Assembly (NCBI RefSeq): GCF_001296045.1
Contig: NZ_LJHS01000035.1
Span: 62,001 to 126,000, forward strand
DNA: 64,000 nucleotides
Direction of reading: 5' to 3'
Origin: Rhizobium sp. AAP43
GTDB taxonomy: Bacteria; Pseudomonadota; Alphaproteobacteria; Rhizobiales; Rhizobiaceae
The position numbers and the translations under genes are program-made. The notes under the pieces are model-generated. The model was not told where the DNA came from, made no database searches, and saw only the letters and a program-made list of their open reading frames with translations. Below, one piece after another: positions 1 through 10,843 of the stretch. Position 1 is the stretch's first letter; the number at the start of each line of letters is the position of its first letter.

Positions 1-1
1 T

Positions 2-712
2 CTCCTTCTTCTCCTCATCAACCTCCCTCTGCTTCTGTTGCTATCCCACCGTATTGGCTTTGAGCGAACGAGCAGCTGGGCGGAATCCGCTCGAGATGCG
101 ATCGTGGCCTATGCCATGGGCATTCTCGCCAGCGCCTTCATCCTGATCATCCTCGGGGTGATGACGCCGGACATGCCGCCAAACCAGTGGATTGGCATGA
201 TCGGCATCCAGGCCGTCCCGGCAAGCATTGGCGCCTTGCTCGGACGCAGCCAGCTCAGCATGTCGTCAGACGAGGATAAGGAAGACGAAGAGCAAGGCGA
301 TGAAGAGGCGGACCGAGGCACGAGCTATGCAACAGAACTCTTCATGATGGCCGTCGGTGCGCTCTTCCTCTCGCTTAACCTTGCGCCGACCGAAGAGATC
401 ATGTTGATCGCCTACAAGATGAGCCACCTGCACGCACTGGCATTGGTCGTCCTGTCCTTGTCGGTCATGCACGGCTTCGTCTATTCGCTCGCCTTTCGTG
501 GCGGTCACAGCGTGGAAGAAGGCGCGGACAGATGGCACGCTTTCATCCGCTTCACCTTGCCCGGCTACGTCGTCGCATTTGCCGTCAGTTACTACAGCCT
601 TTGGACCTTTCAGGGGCTGGACGATCTGGCAGCCATCGAGATCGTGCTCGCTGTTATCGTCCTCACTTTTCCAGCAGCTATCGGCGCTGCTGCTGCCCGG
701 CTCATCCTCTAG
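2..712 (+). CDS. TIGR02587-type integral membrane protein (5' end outside window)
   Basis: Function unknown. The reading frame is open to the left edge of the window, and the residues before the first in-window TTG (position 38) are a leucine-rich run that looks like part of a membrane helix, so the true start lies upstream. Several hydrophobic segments follow; in the middle there is a very acidic Asp/Glu-rich stretch (about positions 265-315) that is probably a cytoplasmic loop. The motif FERTSSW followed by a helix, and the pairing with the next gene, match the TIGR02587 membrane protein family as I remember it. The next gene starts 8 bases downstream, which suggests one transcript. Family assignment is from memory of the sequence pattern; no biochemical role can be inferred. 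Confidence 0.7.
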   Translation, partial: LLLLLINLPLLLLLSHRIGFERTSSWAESARDAIVAYAMGILASAFILIILGVMTPDMPPNQWIGMIGIQAVPASIGALLGRSQLSMSSDEDKEDEEQGDEEADRGTSYATELFMMAVGALFLSLNLAPTEEIMLIAYKMSHLHALALVVLSLSVMHGFVYSLAFRGGHSVEEGADRWHAFIRFTLPGYVVAFAVSYYSLWTFQGLDDLAAIEIVLAVIVLTFPAAIGAAAARLIL

Positions 713-720
713 GAGTTTCC

Positions 721-1131
721 ATGACACTTGATCGCAAAGGGAAGAATGCGGAAACTTCCAATCCCCTGTGGATCGAGTGGGGCACTGGCATCGTTTCGCT
801 TGTTCTCGTCGCCGGTCTGATTGGCTGGGTCGCAGTCGATCTGGTCTTCGCCAAAGACAATCCTCCGGACCTCACAGTGGGTGTCACCGCAGTCGACAAA
901 GTTGAATCCGGTTGGCTTGTCCGATTCGAAATCGCGAACATGGGCTCGCAAACCGCTGCGGAAGTCCAGGTTGAAGGCAATCTTGAAGCCAGTGGAGAAA
1001 CTGTTGAAGAAGCATCAGCCACAGTCGACTACGTCCCCGGACAATCTAAGGCACGGGGCGGCCTGATCTTTTTCCAAAATCCGGATGAGATGCAACTTAC
1101 CTTACGCGCTGTCGGCTATCGACAGCCATGA
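721..1131 (+). CDS. TIGR02588-type membrane-anchored protein
   Basis: A 136-residue protein of unknown function. Start ATG 721 is chosen because AGGAG (711-715), overlapping the stop of the upstream gene, sits 5 bases before it; the longer frame opening at 532 lies inside the upstream gene. The N-terminus is charged, one membrane helix follows (about residues 19-42), and the rest is a predicted extracytoplasmic beta-rich domain of the kind often described as TIGR02588. In the families I know, TIGR02587 and TIGR02588 members sit side by side, as here. The two products are probably partners in the inner membrane. Confidence 0.7.
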   Translation: MTLDRKGKNAETSNPLWIEWGTGIVSLVLVAGLIGWVAVDLVFAKDNPPDLTVGVTAVDKVESGWLVRFEIANMGSQTAAEVQVEGNLEASGETVEEASATVDYVPGQSKARGGLIFFQNPDEMQLTLRAVGYRQP

Positions 1132-1370
1132 GAAAGCGCTGGCGGAAATGCAATCTGAAGTTTTAAATTTACGAAGTATTAATCGATGCCGCACTAAAAA
1201 TCATCGAAGAGTATTTCAGGTCGGCTTCGACTCCCATGACAGCCAGACCAGTCAAAACTCGTCGGGTGATAAGGCATAAATTGCAAAGCGATTGATCACT
1301 AACCAGACGGTGCGGCAGGGGCAAGGGCCGACCGAATGGGTTGACGAACTTCATTGCGCGAAGAAGATCG
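1132..1370. other. Intergenic stretch without a recognised gene
   Basis: About 240 bases between the TIGR02588-type gene and the GGDEF gene. A short open frame at 1085-1279 crosses it but has no family resemblance and no convincing ribosome binding site. No hairpin terminator with a T-run was seen. Confidence 0.5.
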
Positions 1371-2228
1371 ATGCTCAAAAATCGTATCGAAGAATGGATC
1401 ATTCGGGATATTGGCCCGACCGAGTTCGACAACTGGGACAATGTCATGCGCTTTGCGCTACGCTTGTCCGTCAGGATCGCGCTCGTTGCCTGTGGCATGG
1501 TTGCCGGCATTCTTGCGCTGATGCATCACTTCGAGCTTCTCCTCAATCCCCTGTGGCGCGATCTTGCGATCGGTTGCTGTATCGCAGCATTGGTCGGGTT
1601 CAATCTGACGATGATCGCATCAATGTATATGGGCTATGCCGTCATCCATCTGGCCAAGACACGCCTTGAATTCCAGCAATTGAGCCGGACGGATATGCTC
1701 TCTGGACTCCTCAATCGGCGGGCTTTCATTGAAGAGATGTCAGGTATCGACCGCGGTCAACTTCTCGTGCTCGACATAGATCGTTTCAAGCAGATCAACG
1801 ACAAATTTGGTCACATGGCGGGAGACGACGTGATCGTCGCCGTTGCCACGATGTTGCGGGAAATGATCGACACGCCGCACAAGGTCGCCCGGATCGGCGG
1901 CGAGGAATTCGCAGTCCTTTTTGTCGGCATCGATGGTTCAGAAGCCTTGTCCCGCGCTGAAAAGATCCGCCGCATCGTGGAATCCAACACAACCCAGCTG
2001 GTACAGCAGACCATCGCTGTCACCGTCTCTGGCGGCCTGGCGGATTTGACGCCCCTTCGGGATTTCTCGGCCGCCTATGCGGCAGCCGACAAGGCGCTCT
2101 ATTTGGCAAAGACCAGCGGTCGCAACCAGATGGTGCATGAAAACGATATCAGACATCTGGATATCGATCCCGATCCAGACCCGAAAGAGCCTTTCTTTAC
2201 CGGCAGCCAGACCCTGAGACTGGTCTGA
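1371..2228 (+). CDS. Membrane-anchored diguanylate cyclase (GGDEF protein)
   Basis: Predicted to make cyclic di-GMP from two GTP. About 285 residues: an N-terminal part with two membrane helices (roughly residues 25-95), then a GGDEF domain with SRTDMLSGLLNRRAF at its start and the active-site signature GGEEF, which is a catalytically competent variant in the family. The RxxD inhibitory site normally found 5 residues before the signature is absent (DTPH occupies that place), so product inhibition by the usual I-site is not expected. ATG 1371 is preferred over TTG 1341 because homologous proteins begin near here and a purine-rich AAGAAG precedes it. No sensor domain is visible. It has the same architecture as the GGDEF protein at 16077-16922. 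Confidence 0.88.
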   Translation: MLKNRIEEWIIRDIGPTEFDNWDNVMRFALRLSVRIALVACGMVAGILALMHHFELLLNPLWRDLAIGCCIAALVGFNLTMIASMYMGYAVIHLAKTRLEFQQLSRTDMLSGLLNRRAFIEEMSGIDRGQLLVLDIDRFKQINDKFGHMAGDDVIVAVATMLREMIDTPHKVARIGGEEFAVLFVGIDGSEALSRAEKIRRIVESNTTQLVQQTIAVTVSGGLADLTPLRDFSAAYAAADKALYLAKTSGRNQMVHENDIRHLDIDPDPDPKEPFFTGSQTLRLV

Positions 2229-2229
2229 A

Positions 2230-4413
<2,184 letters not shown>

Positions 4414-4451
4414 TCATACCCGAAAACGGGCGAATGAAAAGATGGCGATCT

Positions 4452-5276
4452 TCAATCCGAAAGCTTGTCCATGTCCAGACGTGCCGTCAGCGGCAGATGG
4501 TCGGACGCAACCCGCGCAAGCGCACTGTCATGCACCGTCAGATCGGTAATCATGTCGGCCCGATTGCCCATGATGCGATCAAGCGACAAGACGGGCAGCC
4601 GCGCGGGAAAACTGGGGATTGCCGGCGGCAGGGGCCCAAAAATCGGTTCGAGCCGTGTCAGTGCGGAACCGGGTCCCAGACGCCACTCGTTGAAGTCCCC
4701 CATCAGGATGGTGGGTCGCTGGTCGCGCGCCTTCAAGATATCAAGGATCACATCCGCCTGTTGCCGACGCGCCCAGCGCAACAGCCCGAGATGCGCGGCA
4801 ACGATCCGGAGCCCGGCGCGCCCGTGAAAATCGAACTCCGCCACAAGCGCACCGCGTGGCTCAAGCCCGGGCAGCGCCACCTGATGCACGTCACGAATCG
4901 CCCCCTGCCGGAAGAGCAGGAGATTTCCGCGCCAGCCATGCGACTTCGTCGACGTCACCACAGGCACAGGAACCAAGCCGGTTTCCAGCCGAAGCCGGTT
5001 GAGATCGAGCAGGCCCGACCGCTCGCCAAACCGCTGATCAGCCTCCTGCAACGCGATCACATCCGGCTTGATCTCCCTGATGACGTCGATGATCCGGCCA
5101 GGATCGAAACGCCCGTCTGTCCCGACGCATTTGTGCACATTGTAGGATGCGACCGTAATCGCGCCGTCGAGGTCGGCGCGCTCGCGCATCGTGTCAGGAC
5201 GTTGACGCCGATTGCGGAACGAATTCATCATCGTCTTTGCGAGGCTCGGGGCAGCTTTTTTCATCGCGCTGATCAA
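4452..5276 (-). CDS. Endonuclease/exonuclease/phosphatase (EEP) family hydrolase
   Basis: A 274-residue metal-dependent phosphodiesterase of the DNase I-like fold. Visible motifs are SYNVHK near the N-terminus (catalytic Asn), ALQEAD (metal-binding Glu), MGDFNEW (catalytic Asp-Asn) and the terminal SDHLPL (Asp-His). There is no clear signal peptide; the first 35 residues are basic and could be an overlong start, with Met residues at positions 1, 5, 16 and 17 as alternatives. It lies 60 bases downstream of the PLD-type cardiolipin synthase gene on the same strand, and such EEP-cls pairs are common in rhizobia. The substrate cannot be read from the sequence; it could be a nucleic acid or a phospholipid-type phosphodiester. 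Confidence 0.85.
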   Translation of the reverse strand: MISAMKKAAPSLAKTMMNSFRNRRQRPDTMRERADLDGAITVASYNVHKCVGTDGRFDPGRIIDVIREIKPDVIALQEADQRFGERSGLLDLNRLRLETGLVPVPVVTSTKSHGWRGNLLLFRQGAIRDVHQVALPGLEPRGALVAEFDFHGRAGLRIVAAHLGLLRWARRQQADVILDILKARDQRPTILMGDFNEWRLGPGSALTRLEPIFGPLPPAIPSFPARLPVLSLDRIMGNRADMITDLTVHDSALARVASDHLPLTARLDMDKLSD

Positions 5277-5336
5277 CGTCCCATCATTTCATTTCCTCAC
5301 AAGACCCGCGTGGACGCAAGCTAGATCGGCCTGACA

Positions 5337-6785
5337 TCACAAATAGGGCGAACCGAGCCAAAACAAGCGGTCGAGCAATCGGAGCGGCAAGGAACGCGCC
5401 TTCAGCGCATCCAGTGTCAGTTCCTCGGCATCCGCCATCAGCCCGTCGATCCGTCTGCCGATCTGCTCGGCCAGCGCATAATCGAAAACTTCCAGATCGA
5501 TTTCGAAATTCAGCCGCAGTGACCGCGCATCGAGATTGGAGGAGCCGATGAAGCACCATTTACCGTCGACGATCATCAGTTTGGAATGATCAAAAGGGGC
5601 AGCAGCAAGATAAACGCGGCATCCCTCTTTCAGGACCTCGCTCATCTGCGCCAGCATGGCCCGCGCCACGATGGCAAGATTGTTCTCTGCCGGGACCACG
5701 ATCTCCACACGCACACCCCGGCGCGCCGCCGTGTTCAACGCGGCGAGAAAGGTGGTGTCCGGGAGGAAATAGGGGGAGACGATCCGAATGGATTCCTCCG
5801 CAACGGAAAACGCGCCGAGCAGCATCTTGAGGTTGGTTTCGAGATGCGAATCGGGACCGGAGACAATCGTCCGGACATAGGCGCCCTCACCCGGCACGGC
5901 GTCGGGCAGCCGCACCCGCCATTCGGGTGACACCAGCAACTCATTGGTCTCGAAATACCAGTCTTCTGCAGCAACCGCGAGAATGTCGGCGACCACAGGC
6001 CCGGTTACCCGGAAATGCGTATCACGTGCCGCACCTTCGCCGGTAAAGCCTTCACGCAGGTTCATGCCCCCGACAAAGGCCACCTGCCCGTCTGCGACCA
6101 GGATCTTTCGGTGTGTCCGCAGATTCGCATAAGGCAGACGCAGTCCGACGATAACCTGTCCGTTAAAGGACACCACGGGAACGCCGGCATCCTCAAGATA
6201 ACCGATGATACTCGGAACGCTGTAGCGGGCGCCCACAGCGTCAACCACGACCCTGACGCTAACACCCCGCCTATGGGCTCGAATCAGGCTGTCGGCAATG
6301 CTGAGACCGATCGCATCCCGGTCGAAGATATAGGTTTCGAGAATGACGCTTGCCTCGGCAGCATCGATCGCCTGTCGCATCGCGGCGAACGTCTCTTCGC
6401 CCGTGGGAAGCAGATCCACATGATTACCCGATGACAGAGGATGACGCGCCACCCGGTCACCAAGCCCCTTCATCTGGTCGAAGCGCCCGCCAAAGTGGTC
6501 GGCGACAACGTCACGGCTGATCGCATAGAGGGACAGATCCCGCCAGATATCGTCGAGTGCCAGACTGCGGCGATGCACGACCCCTGCCCGCCGCATCCGG
6601 TTGATGCCGACCACGCCATAGATGAGCGCTCCAACCAGTGGCGACAGGATGATGATGCCGACCCAGCCGAGCGCCGAGCGCACCTCGCGCTTGGTCATTG
6701 CCGCATGCACGGCGGCAAGCGATCCGAGCACGATCGACAGGAGCGCAAGAGTTTCAGCCCAATAGGTCTGGATGACGTCGATCAT
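5337..6785 (-). CDS. cls: Cardiolipin synthase (phospholipase D superfamily)
   Basis: Joins phosphatidylglycerol units to form cardiolipin in the inner membrane. The 482-residue length is typical. Two N-terminal membrane helices (about residues 10-65, ending in GVVGINRMRR) precede two PLD domains, each with an HxKxxxxD motif: THRKILVADGQ and DHSKLMIVDGK, both followed by a conserved GG/GS and Asn. It is upstream of the EEP gene and probably co-transcribed with it. Start ATG 6785 gives the usual hydrophobic N-terminus. Confidence in the superfamily is very high; cardiolipin rather than another phosphatidyl transfer is inferred from architecture. Confidence 0.93.
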   Translation of the reverse strand: MIDVIQTYWAETLALLSIVLGSLAAVHAAMTKREVRSALGWVGIIILSPLVGALIYGVVGINRMRRAGVVHRRSLALDDIWRDLSLYAISRDVVADHFGGRFDQMKGLGDRVARHPLSSGNHVDLLPTGEETFAAMRQAIDAAEASVILETYIFDRDAIGLSIADSLIRAHRRGVSVRVVVDAVGARYSVPSIIGYLEDAGVPVVSFNGQVIVGLRLPYANLRTHRKILVADGQVAFVGGMNLREGFTGEGAARDTHFRVTGPVVADILAVAAEDWYFETNELLVSPEWRVRLPDAVPGEGAYVRTIVSGPDSHLETNLKMLLGAFSVAEESIRIVSPYFLPDTTFLAALNTAARRGVRVEIVVPAENNLAIVARAMLAQMSEVLKEGCRVYLAAAPFDHSKLMIVDGKWCFIGSSNLDARSLRLNFEIDLEVFDYALAEQIGRRIDGLMADAEELTLDALKARSLPLRLLDRLFWLGSPYL

Positions 6786-6842
6786 GGCATGCCGGCTAAG
6801 AGAAGTGTCTACCGCTACATAAAGGGCGCAGGCGGTGCCGGT

Positions 6843-8516
6843 TCAAGCCTCACCGGCAAGAAGCTTGGCGGCAGCCGCGCGCGCTTCGTCAGTCACCGAG
6901 GCACCGGCCAGCATACGGGCAATTTCTTCGCGACGATGCTCTGGCGTCATGATCGCAACGCGGGTTGCAATCTTGTCGCCGGCATCGCCGGTCGGGCCCT
7001 TGGCAATCAGGAAATGCGTCGTCGCACGAGCCGCCACCTGCGGTGCGTGGGTAACCGACAGAACCTGCACCGTATCCGACAAGCGCTTCAGCCGCTGCCC
7101 GATCGCGTCAGCGACGGCACCGCCGACACCGGTATCAATTTCGTCAAAGACCAACGTCGGCGCAGAACCGCGGTCGGCAAGCGCTACCTTCAGGGCAAGC
7201 AGGAATCGCGAAAGTTCACCGCCCGATGCGACCTTAAGAATAGGGCCGGGGCGCGTGCCAGGGTTGGTCTGGACATGGAACTCGACGGTGTCGATCCCCT
7301 CGGCACCGCCATTCTCGGGATCGGTCGCGATCTCCACCATGAAGCGGGCCCGTTCCAGCTTGAGGGCTGGAAGCTCATGCATGACGGCATCGGCAAGCGC
7401 CGAGGCTGCATTCCGGCGCTTCTCGGAAAGCTGTTGCGCGAGATGATCGTAATGCGCCCTGGCCTCCCGCGCTGAGGCTTCGAGTTGGCCGAGCCTCTCT
7501 TCGCCGGCATCGAGGTCAGCGAGATCTGCGACCATCTTTTCCGCAAGTGCAGGCAGGTCGGTCACCGCAACGGAATATTTGCGCCCAGCGGCACGAAGCG
7601 CGAAAAGCCGCTCCTCGACACGCTCCAACTCGCGCGGATCGAACTCGGTACGGCGCAGGGCAGCCTCGACCTCCATCTGCGCTGCAGACAAAGTATCAAG
7701 CGCACTGCCCAAAAGCTGCACGGTTTCTTCCAGAAGACCCGGTGCCTCGTGGCTCTTGCGTTCGAGACGACGCATCATCGAGGCAATGAGTGGGACGGGA
7801 GAGGCATGGCCATTGAGAAAGTCGGATGCCTCGGAGATGTCGCCGGCGATCCGTTCCGACTTCTGCATGCGCGAACGCTTCTCGGCGAGCTCGTCCTCCT
7901 CGCCATCCTGCGGTGACAGGCCTTCGAGCTCTTCGACCGAAGCACGAAGATAGTCTGCCTCGCGGGCAGCCGCTTCAACCTTGGCCTTGTGCGCCTTGAA
8001 GCTGCGCTCGGCATCGCGCCAGCGCCGAAAGCTTTCACCCAGCCCAACGGCTTCATCGGTCAGACCGGCAAAGGCATCGAGCAAGGTCCGATGGGTGTCG
8101 ATTTCTGTCAACGCTCGGTCGTCATGCTGCCCGTGGATCTCGACCATCAACTGGCCGACCTGGCGCATCAGCTGAACGGAAACCGGCTGGTCGTTGATAT
8201 AGGCGCGAGTCCGTCCATCCGCTGATTGCACGCGGCGGAAGATAAGATCGCCGTCGTCGTCGACGCCATTCCCCTTGAGAAGCGTGCGGGCCGCATGGCT
8301 AGCCGAAACGTCGAAGACAGCCGTTACCTGTCCCTTGTCTTCGCCATGACGCACAAGCGACCCATCACCGCGCCCACCAAGAGCCAGGGACAGACTGTCG
8401 AGCAAAATAGACTTGCCGGCCCCGGTTTCGCCGGTCAGCACGGACAGACCCGCCTCGAACGACAGGTCCAACCGCTCGATCAGAACGATATCGCGGATCG
8501 AAAGCTGGACCAGCAT
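6843..8516 (-). CDS. recN: DNA repair protein RecN
   Basis: SMC-like ATPase that acts in double-strand break repair. The protein has 557 residues, the normal size. Walker A GETGAGKS lies near residue 30, two long coiled-coil arms occupy the middle (residues about 150-380), and the C-terminal half carries the ABC signature (ASGGELSRFLLALK) and Walker B (TLVFDEIDTGVGG) followed by the D- and H-loops (VTHAPQVAA). It lies 27 bases downstream of bamD, an order found in many alphaproteobacteria. No SOS box was recognised in the short gap, so control probably comes from the bamD promoter. Confidence 0.97.
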   Translation of the reverse strand: MLVQLSIRDIVLIERLDLSFEAGLSVLTGETGAGKSILLDSLSLALGGRGDGSLVRHGEDKGQVTAVFDVSASHAARTLLKGNGVDDDGDLIFRRVQSADGRTRAYINDQPVSVQLMRQVGQLMVEIHGQHDDRALTEIDTHRTLLDAFAGLTDEAVGLGESFRRWRDAERSFKAHKAKVEAAAREADYLRASVEELEGLSPQDGEEDELAEKRSRMQKSERIAGDISEASDFLNGHASPVPLIASMMRRLERKSHEAPGLLEETVQLLGSALDTLSAAQMEVEAALRRTEFDPRELERVEERLFALRAAGRKYSVAVTDLPALAEKMVADLADLDAGEERLGQLEASAREARAHYDHLAQQLSEKRRNAASALADAVMHELPALKLERARFMVEIATDPENGGAEGIDTVEFHVQTNPGTRPGPILKVASGGELSRFLLALKVALADRGSAPTLVFDEIDTGVGGAVADAIGQRLKRLSDTVQVLSVTHAPQVAARATTHFLIAKGPTGDAGDKIATRVAIMTPEHRREEIARMLAGASVTDEARAAAAKLLAGEA

Positions 8517-8543
8517 GAGTTCAACGTCTCGCTTGCGATGGCC

Positions 8544-9410
8544 TCAGGAACCGACGAGCAGGTTGCGACCAGCACGTGCGATCCAGGAGCCGGAGTTTTC
8601 CCGTGGCTCAAGCCCGCCGCGCTGCAGAAGCTTGTAGCTGTCGGCATACCACTGGCTATCCGGGTAATTGTGACCGAGAACGGCGGCTGCCGTCTGGGCT
8701 TCCTGAACCACACCCATGGCGAAATAGGCTTCGACCAGACGGGCGAGTGCTTCTTCGATCTGGTTGGTATTCGGATACTTTTCGACGACCATCCGGAAAC
8801 GCGAAATGGCAGCAAGATATTCCTTGCGCTCGAGATAGTAACGACCGACCTGCATTTCCTTGCCGGCGAGCTGGTCGCGGGCAAAGCGGATCTTGGCCTG
8901 CGCATCGTCGACATATTCCGAATCCGGATAGTTATCGACCACGCGCTGCATAGCATCGATCGTCTTGACCGAATTGCGTTGATCCTGCGTGACGCTCGAG
9001 ATCTGCTTCCAATAGGAAAGACCAACAAGATACTGCACATAGGCCGAATCTTCGGACTCCGGATAGAGCTTCATGTAGCGATCGCCGGTCGAGATCGAAT
9101 CGGCGTAGCGGCCCATGCGGTATTTGGTGAAGGTGCTCATCACCAGCGACTTGCGCGACCATTCGGAGAACGGATGCTGGGAATCGACCGCATCGAACTT
9201 ACGGGACGCCTCGCTCATCTTTCCGGCCTTAATGTTGGCCAGCCCCTGATTGTAGAGCACTTCCGGCGGGTCGGTTTCCGCCGCCAGCTTGGTGATGTCG
9301 AGGTCGGGGTCGCTCTGGCATCCAGCGAGCACACCCGCGACCGAAACCATGACACAGAGGCTTGCAATACGTGCGGCTTTCTTCACAGCGACCGATCCTA
9401 CTTGATTCAT
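8544..9410 (-). CDS. bamD: Outer membrane assembly lipoprotein BamD
   Basis: Essential lipoprotein of the BAM complex that folds beta-barrel proteins into the outer membrane. From ATG 9410 it has 288 residues: a lipoprotein signal peptide with lipobox ending AGVLAGC (lipidated Cys31) and then tetratricopeptide-like repeats ([57 protein letters not shown]). The frame stays open to 9608, but that extension lacks the features of the family and would bury the signal peptide, so 9410 is chosen. The C-terminal Ser/Gly-rich tail is short. It sits between lpxC and recN. Confidence 0.96.
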   Translation of the reverse strand: MNQVGSVAVKKAARIASLCVMVSVAGVLAGCQSDPDLDITKLAAETDPPEVLYNQGLANIKAGKMSEASRKFDAVDSQHPFSEWSRKSLVMSTFTKYRMGRYADSISTGDRYMKLYPESEDSAYVQYLVGLSYWKQISSVTQDQRNSVKTIDAMQRVVDNYPDSEYVDDAQAKIRFARDQLAGKEMQVGRYYLERKEYLAAISRFRMVVEKYPNTNQIEEALARLVEAYFAMGVVQEAQTAAAVLGHNYPDSQWYADSYKLLQRGGLEPRENSGSWIARAGRNLLVGS

Positions 9411-9565
9411 TCCAAAGATCCCGATTGCAGCGCCGCATAGTCTCGTCGCGTCAGACCGAGTTTCTAGCCACAAATGCGGCATCAGGGCAACGCAGTGATG
9501 GCCATTTAACGCAATTTTATGGCATGGCCCCAGAAAGTTTCCGCTCTCGCCGCCCGCCACCGAAA

Positions 9566-9595
9566 CAAAAACGCCGGCCTTGTGCAAGCCGGCGT
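9566..9595 (-). terminator. Rho-independent terminator after lpxC
   Basis: GC-rich inverted repeat ACGCCGGC (9571-9578) and GCCGGCGT (9588-9595) around a short loop. On the minus strand the stem is followed by TTTTTG, as expected for intrinsic termination just past the lpxC stop at 9623. Confidence 0.85.
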
Positions 9596-9622
9596 CTGGT
9601 GAATTCACATTTCAAAAGCAGA

Positions 9623-10579
9623 TCACGCCGACCAAGGGGCAAATTCGGCCATCTGGACGGGAACGAATTCGCGCGCCCGGACACGCATGTCGCGGCTCGG
9701 CGCCTCGACAACTTCATAAGCCGTGGGATCGCTGAGCAGCGCCTTCAGCGCATTGGCGTTCAGCTTGTGGCCACCGCGATAAGACCGGTAGCAGCCGATG
9801 AACTGGGCACCTGCAAGCGCCAGGTCTCCTACGGCATCCAGCGTCTTGTGCCGGACGAATTCGTCCTTTTCGTAACGCAGGCCTTCGACATTAATGACGG
9901 TGTCGTCATCGGAGATCACGACGGAATTTTCCAGCGAGGAGCCGAGTGCGAAACCGGCTGCCCAAAGGCGCTCGACATCCCGCATGAACCCGAAGGTTCG
10001 CGCCCGCGACAGCTCATCCTTGAAAGACTGTGCGGAGAGATCACCAGCCCAGGTCTGGCGGCCGATCAGCTTGCTGTCGAAATCGATCTCGACCTCGAAT
10101 CGCGTGCCGTCATAAGGACGGAACTCGGCCCAGGACGAACCCGATTCGATTCGCACCGGCTTCGTCACGCGGATGTAGCGACGCTTGACGCCAAGATTGG
10201 TCATGCCGACCTGCTCGATCGCATCAATGAAGACTTCCGAGCTGCCATCCATGATCGGCATTTCGGCGCCATCGACTTCGATCACGACATTGTCGAGGCC
10301 AAGCGCGTAGAGTGCTGCCATCACATGTTCGATCGTCGCAATCGAATGGGCCGGAGACGTGCCAAGCACGGTGCAGAGATCGGTGTTACCGACATGCGCC
10401 GACACCGCACGATATTCGCTGGTCGTGCCATCATCGAGTTGGCGGACAAAGACAATGCCGGTGCCAGCCTCGGCCGGCTGAAAGGTGATCGTCACGCTCT
10501 TGCCGGAATGAACTCCAATACCAGTCAGCGAAAGCGATGCCGCGATGGTTGTTTGAAATCCGAGCAGAGCGATTGCCAT
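9623..10579 (-). CDS. lpxC: UDP-3-O-acyl-N-acetylglucosamine deacetylase LpxC
   Basis: Zinc amidase that catalyses the committed step of lipid A synthesis, deacetylating UDP-3-O-acyl-GlcNAc. It has 318 residues. Family landmarks visible: TGIGVHSGK near the N-terminus, the zinc-binding histidine in TIEHVMAALYALGLDN, the MDGSS loop, and a C-terminal zinc His/Asp region (KTLDAVGDLAL) followed by GGHKLN containing the catalytic histidine. It lies 264 bases downstream of ftsZ and behind a ftsZ terminator, so it probably has its own promoter in that gap. The flanking position next to ftsZ is the standard arrangement. Confidence 0.98.
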   Translation of the reverse strand: MAIALLGFQTTIAASLSLTGIGVHSGKSVTITFQPAEAGTGIVFVRQLDDGTTSEYRAVSAHVGNTDLCTVLGTSPAHSIATIEHVMAALYALGLDNVVIEVDGAEMPIMDGSSEVFIDAIEQVGMTNLGVKRRYIRVTKPVRIESGSSWAEFRPYDGTRFEVEIDFDSKLIGRQTWAGDLSAQSFKDELSRARTFGFMRDVERLWAAGFALGSSLENSVVISDDDTVINVEGLRYEKDEFVRHKTLDAVGDLALAGAQFIGCYRSYRGGHKLNANALKALLSDPTAYEVVEAPSRDMRVRAREFVPVQMAEFAPWSA

Positions 10580-10798
10580 TCCATAAAGCCTTGTCTTGTG
10601 CGACGCGTGAGCCGGGATGATGGTTGCCCTAGCCTGCCGTCAAGTCATGTCCCGGTGCGGATCATGCACCTTGTTCATCGTCATACATACGGACTGAAGG
10701 GCATAGATCAAATCACTGTTTCTTTCGCTTTGTAACGAAGCCAAGCCCCTGAAAGATATAGGGATATTACCGCGCAAAAGCCCGTTCCAAAACGCAAG

Positions 10799-10823
10799 AA
10801 ACCCGGGCCACCGGCCCGGGTTT
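10799..10823 (-). terminator. Rho-independent terminator after ftsZ
   Basis: Perfect 11-bp inverted repeat AAACCCGGGCC / GGCCCGGGTTT with a three-base loop, 20 bases past the ftsZ stop. On the minus strand it is followed by TTTCTTGCGTTTT, an imperfect T-tract. It separates the dcw transcript from lpxC. Confidence 0.8.
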
Positions 10824-10843
10824 CAAAGGTGGCGAAGAATCGC

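Noticed and set aside
1085..1279. Small open frame after the TIGR02588-type gene
   Set aside because: Overlaps the preceding gene in another frame, has no Shine-Dalgarno and no conserved pattern.
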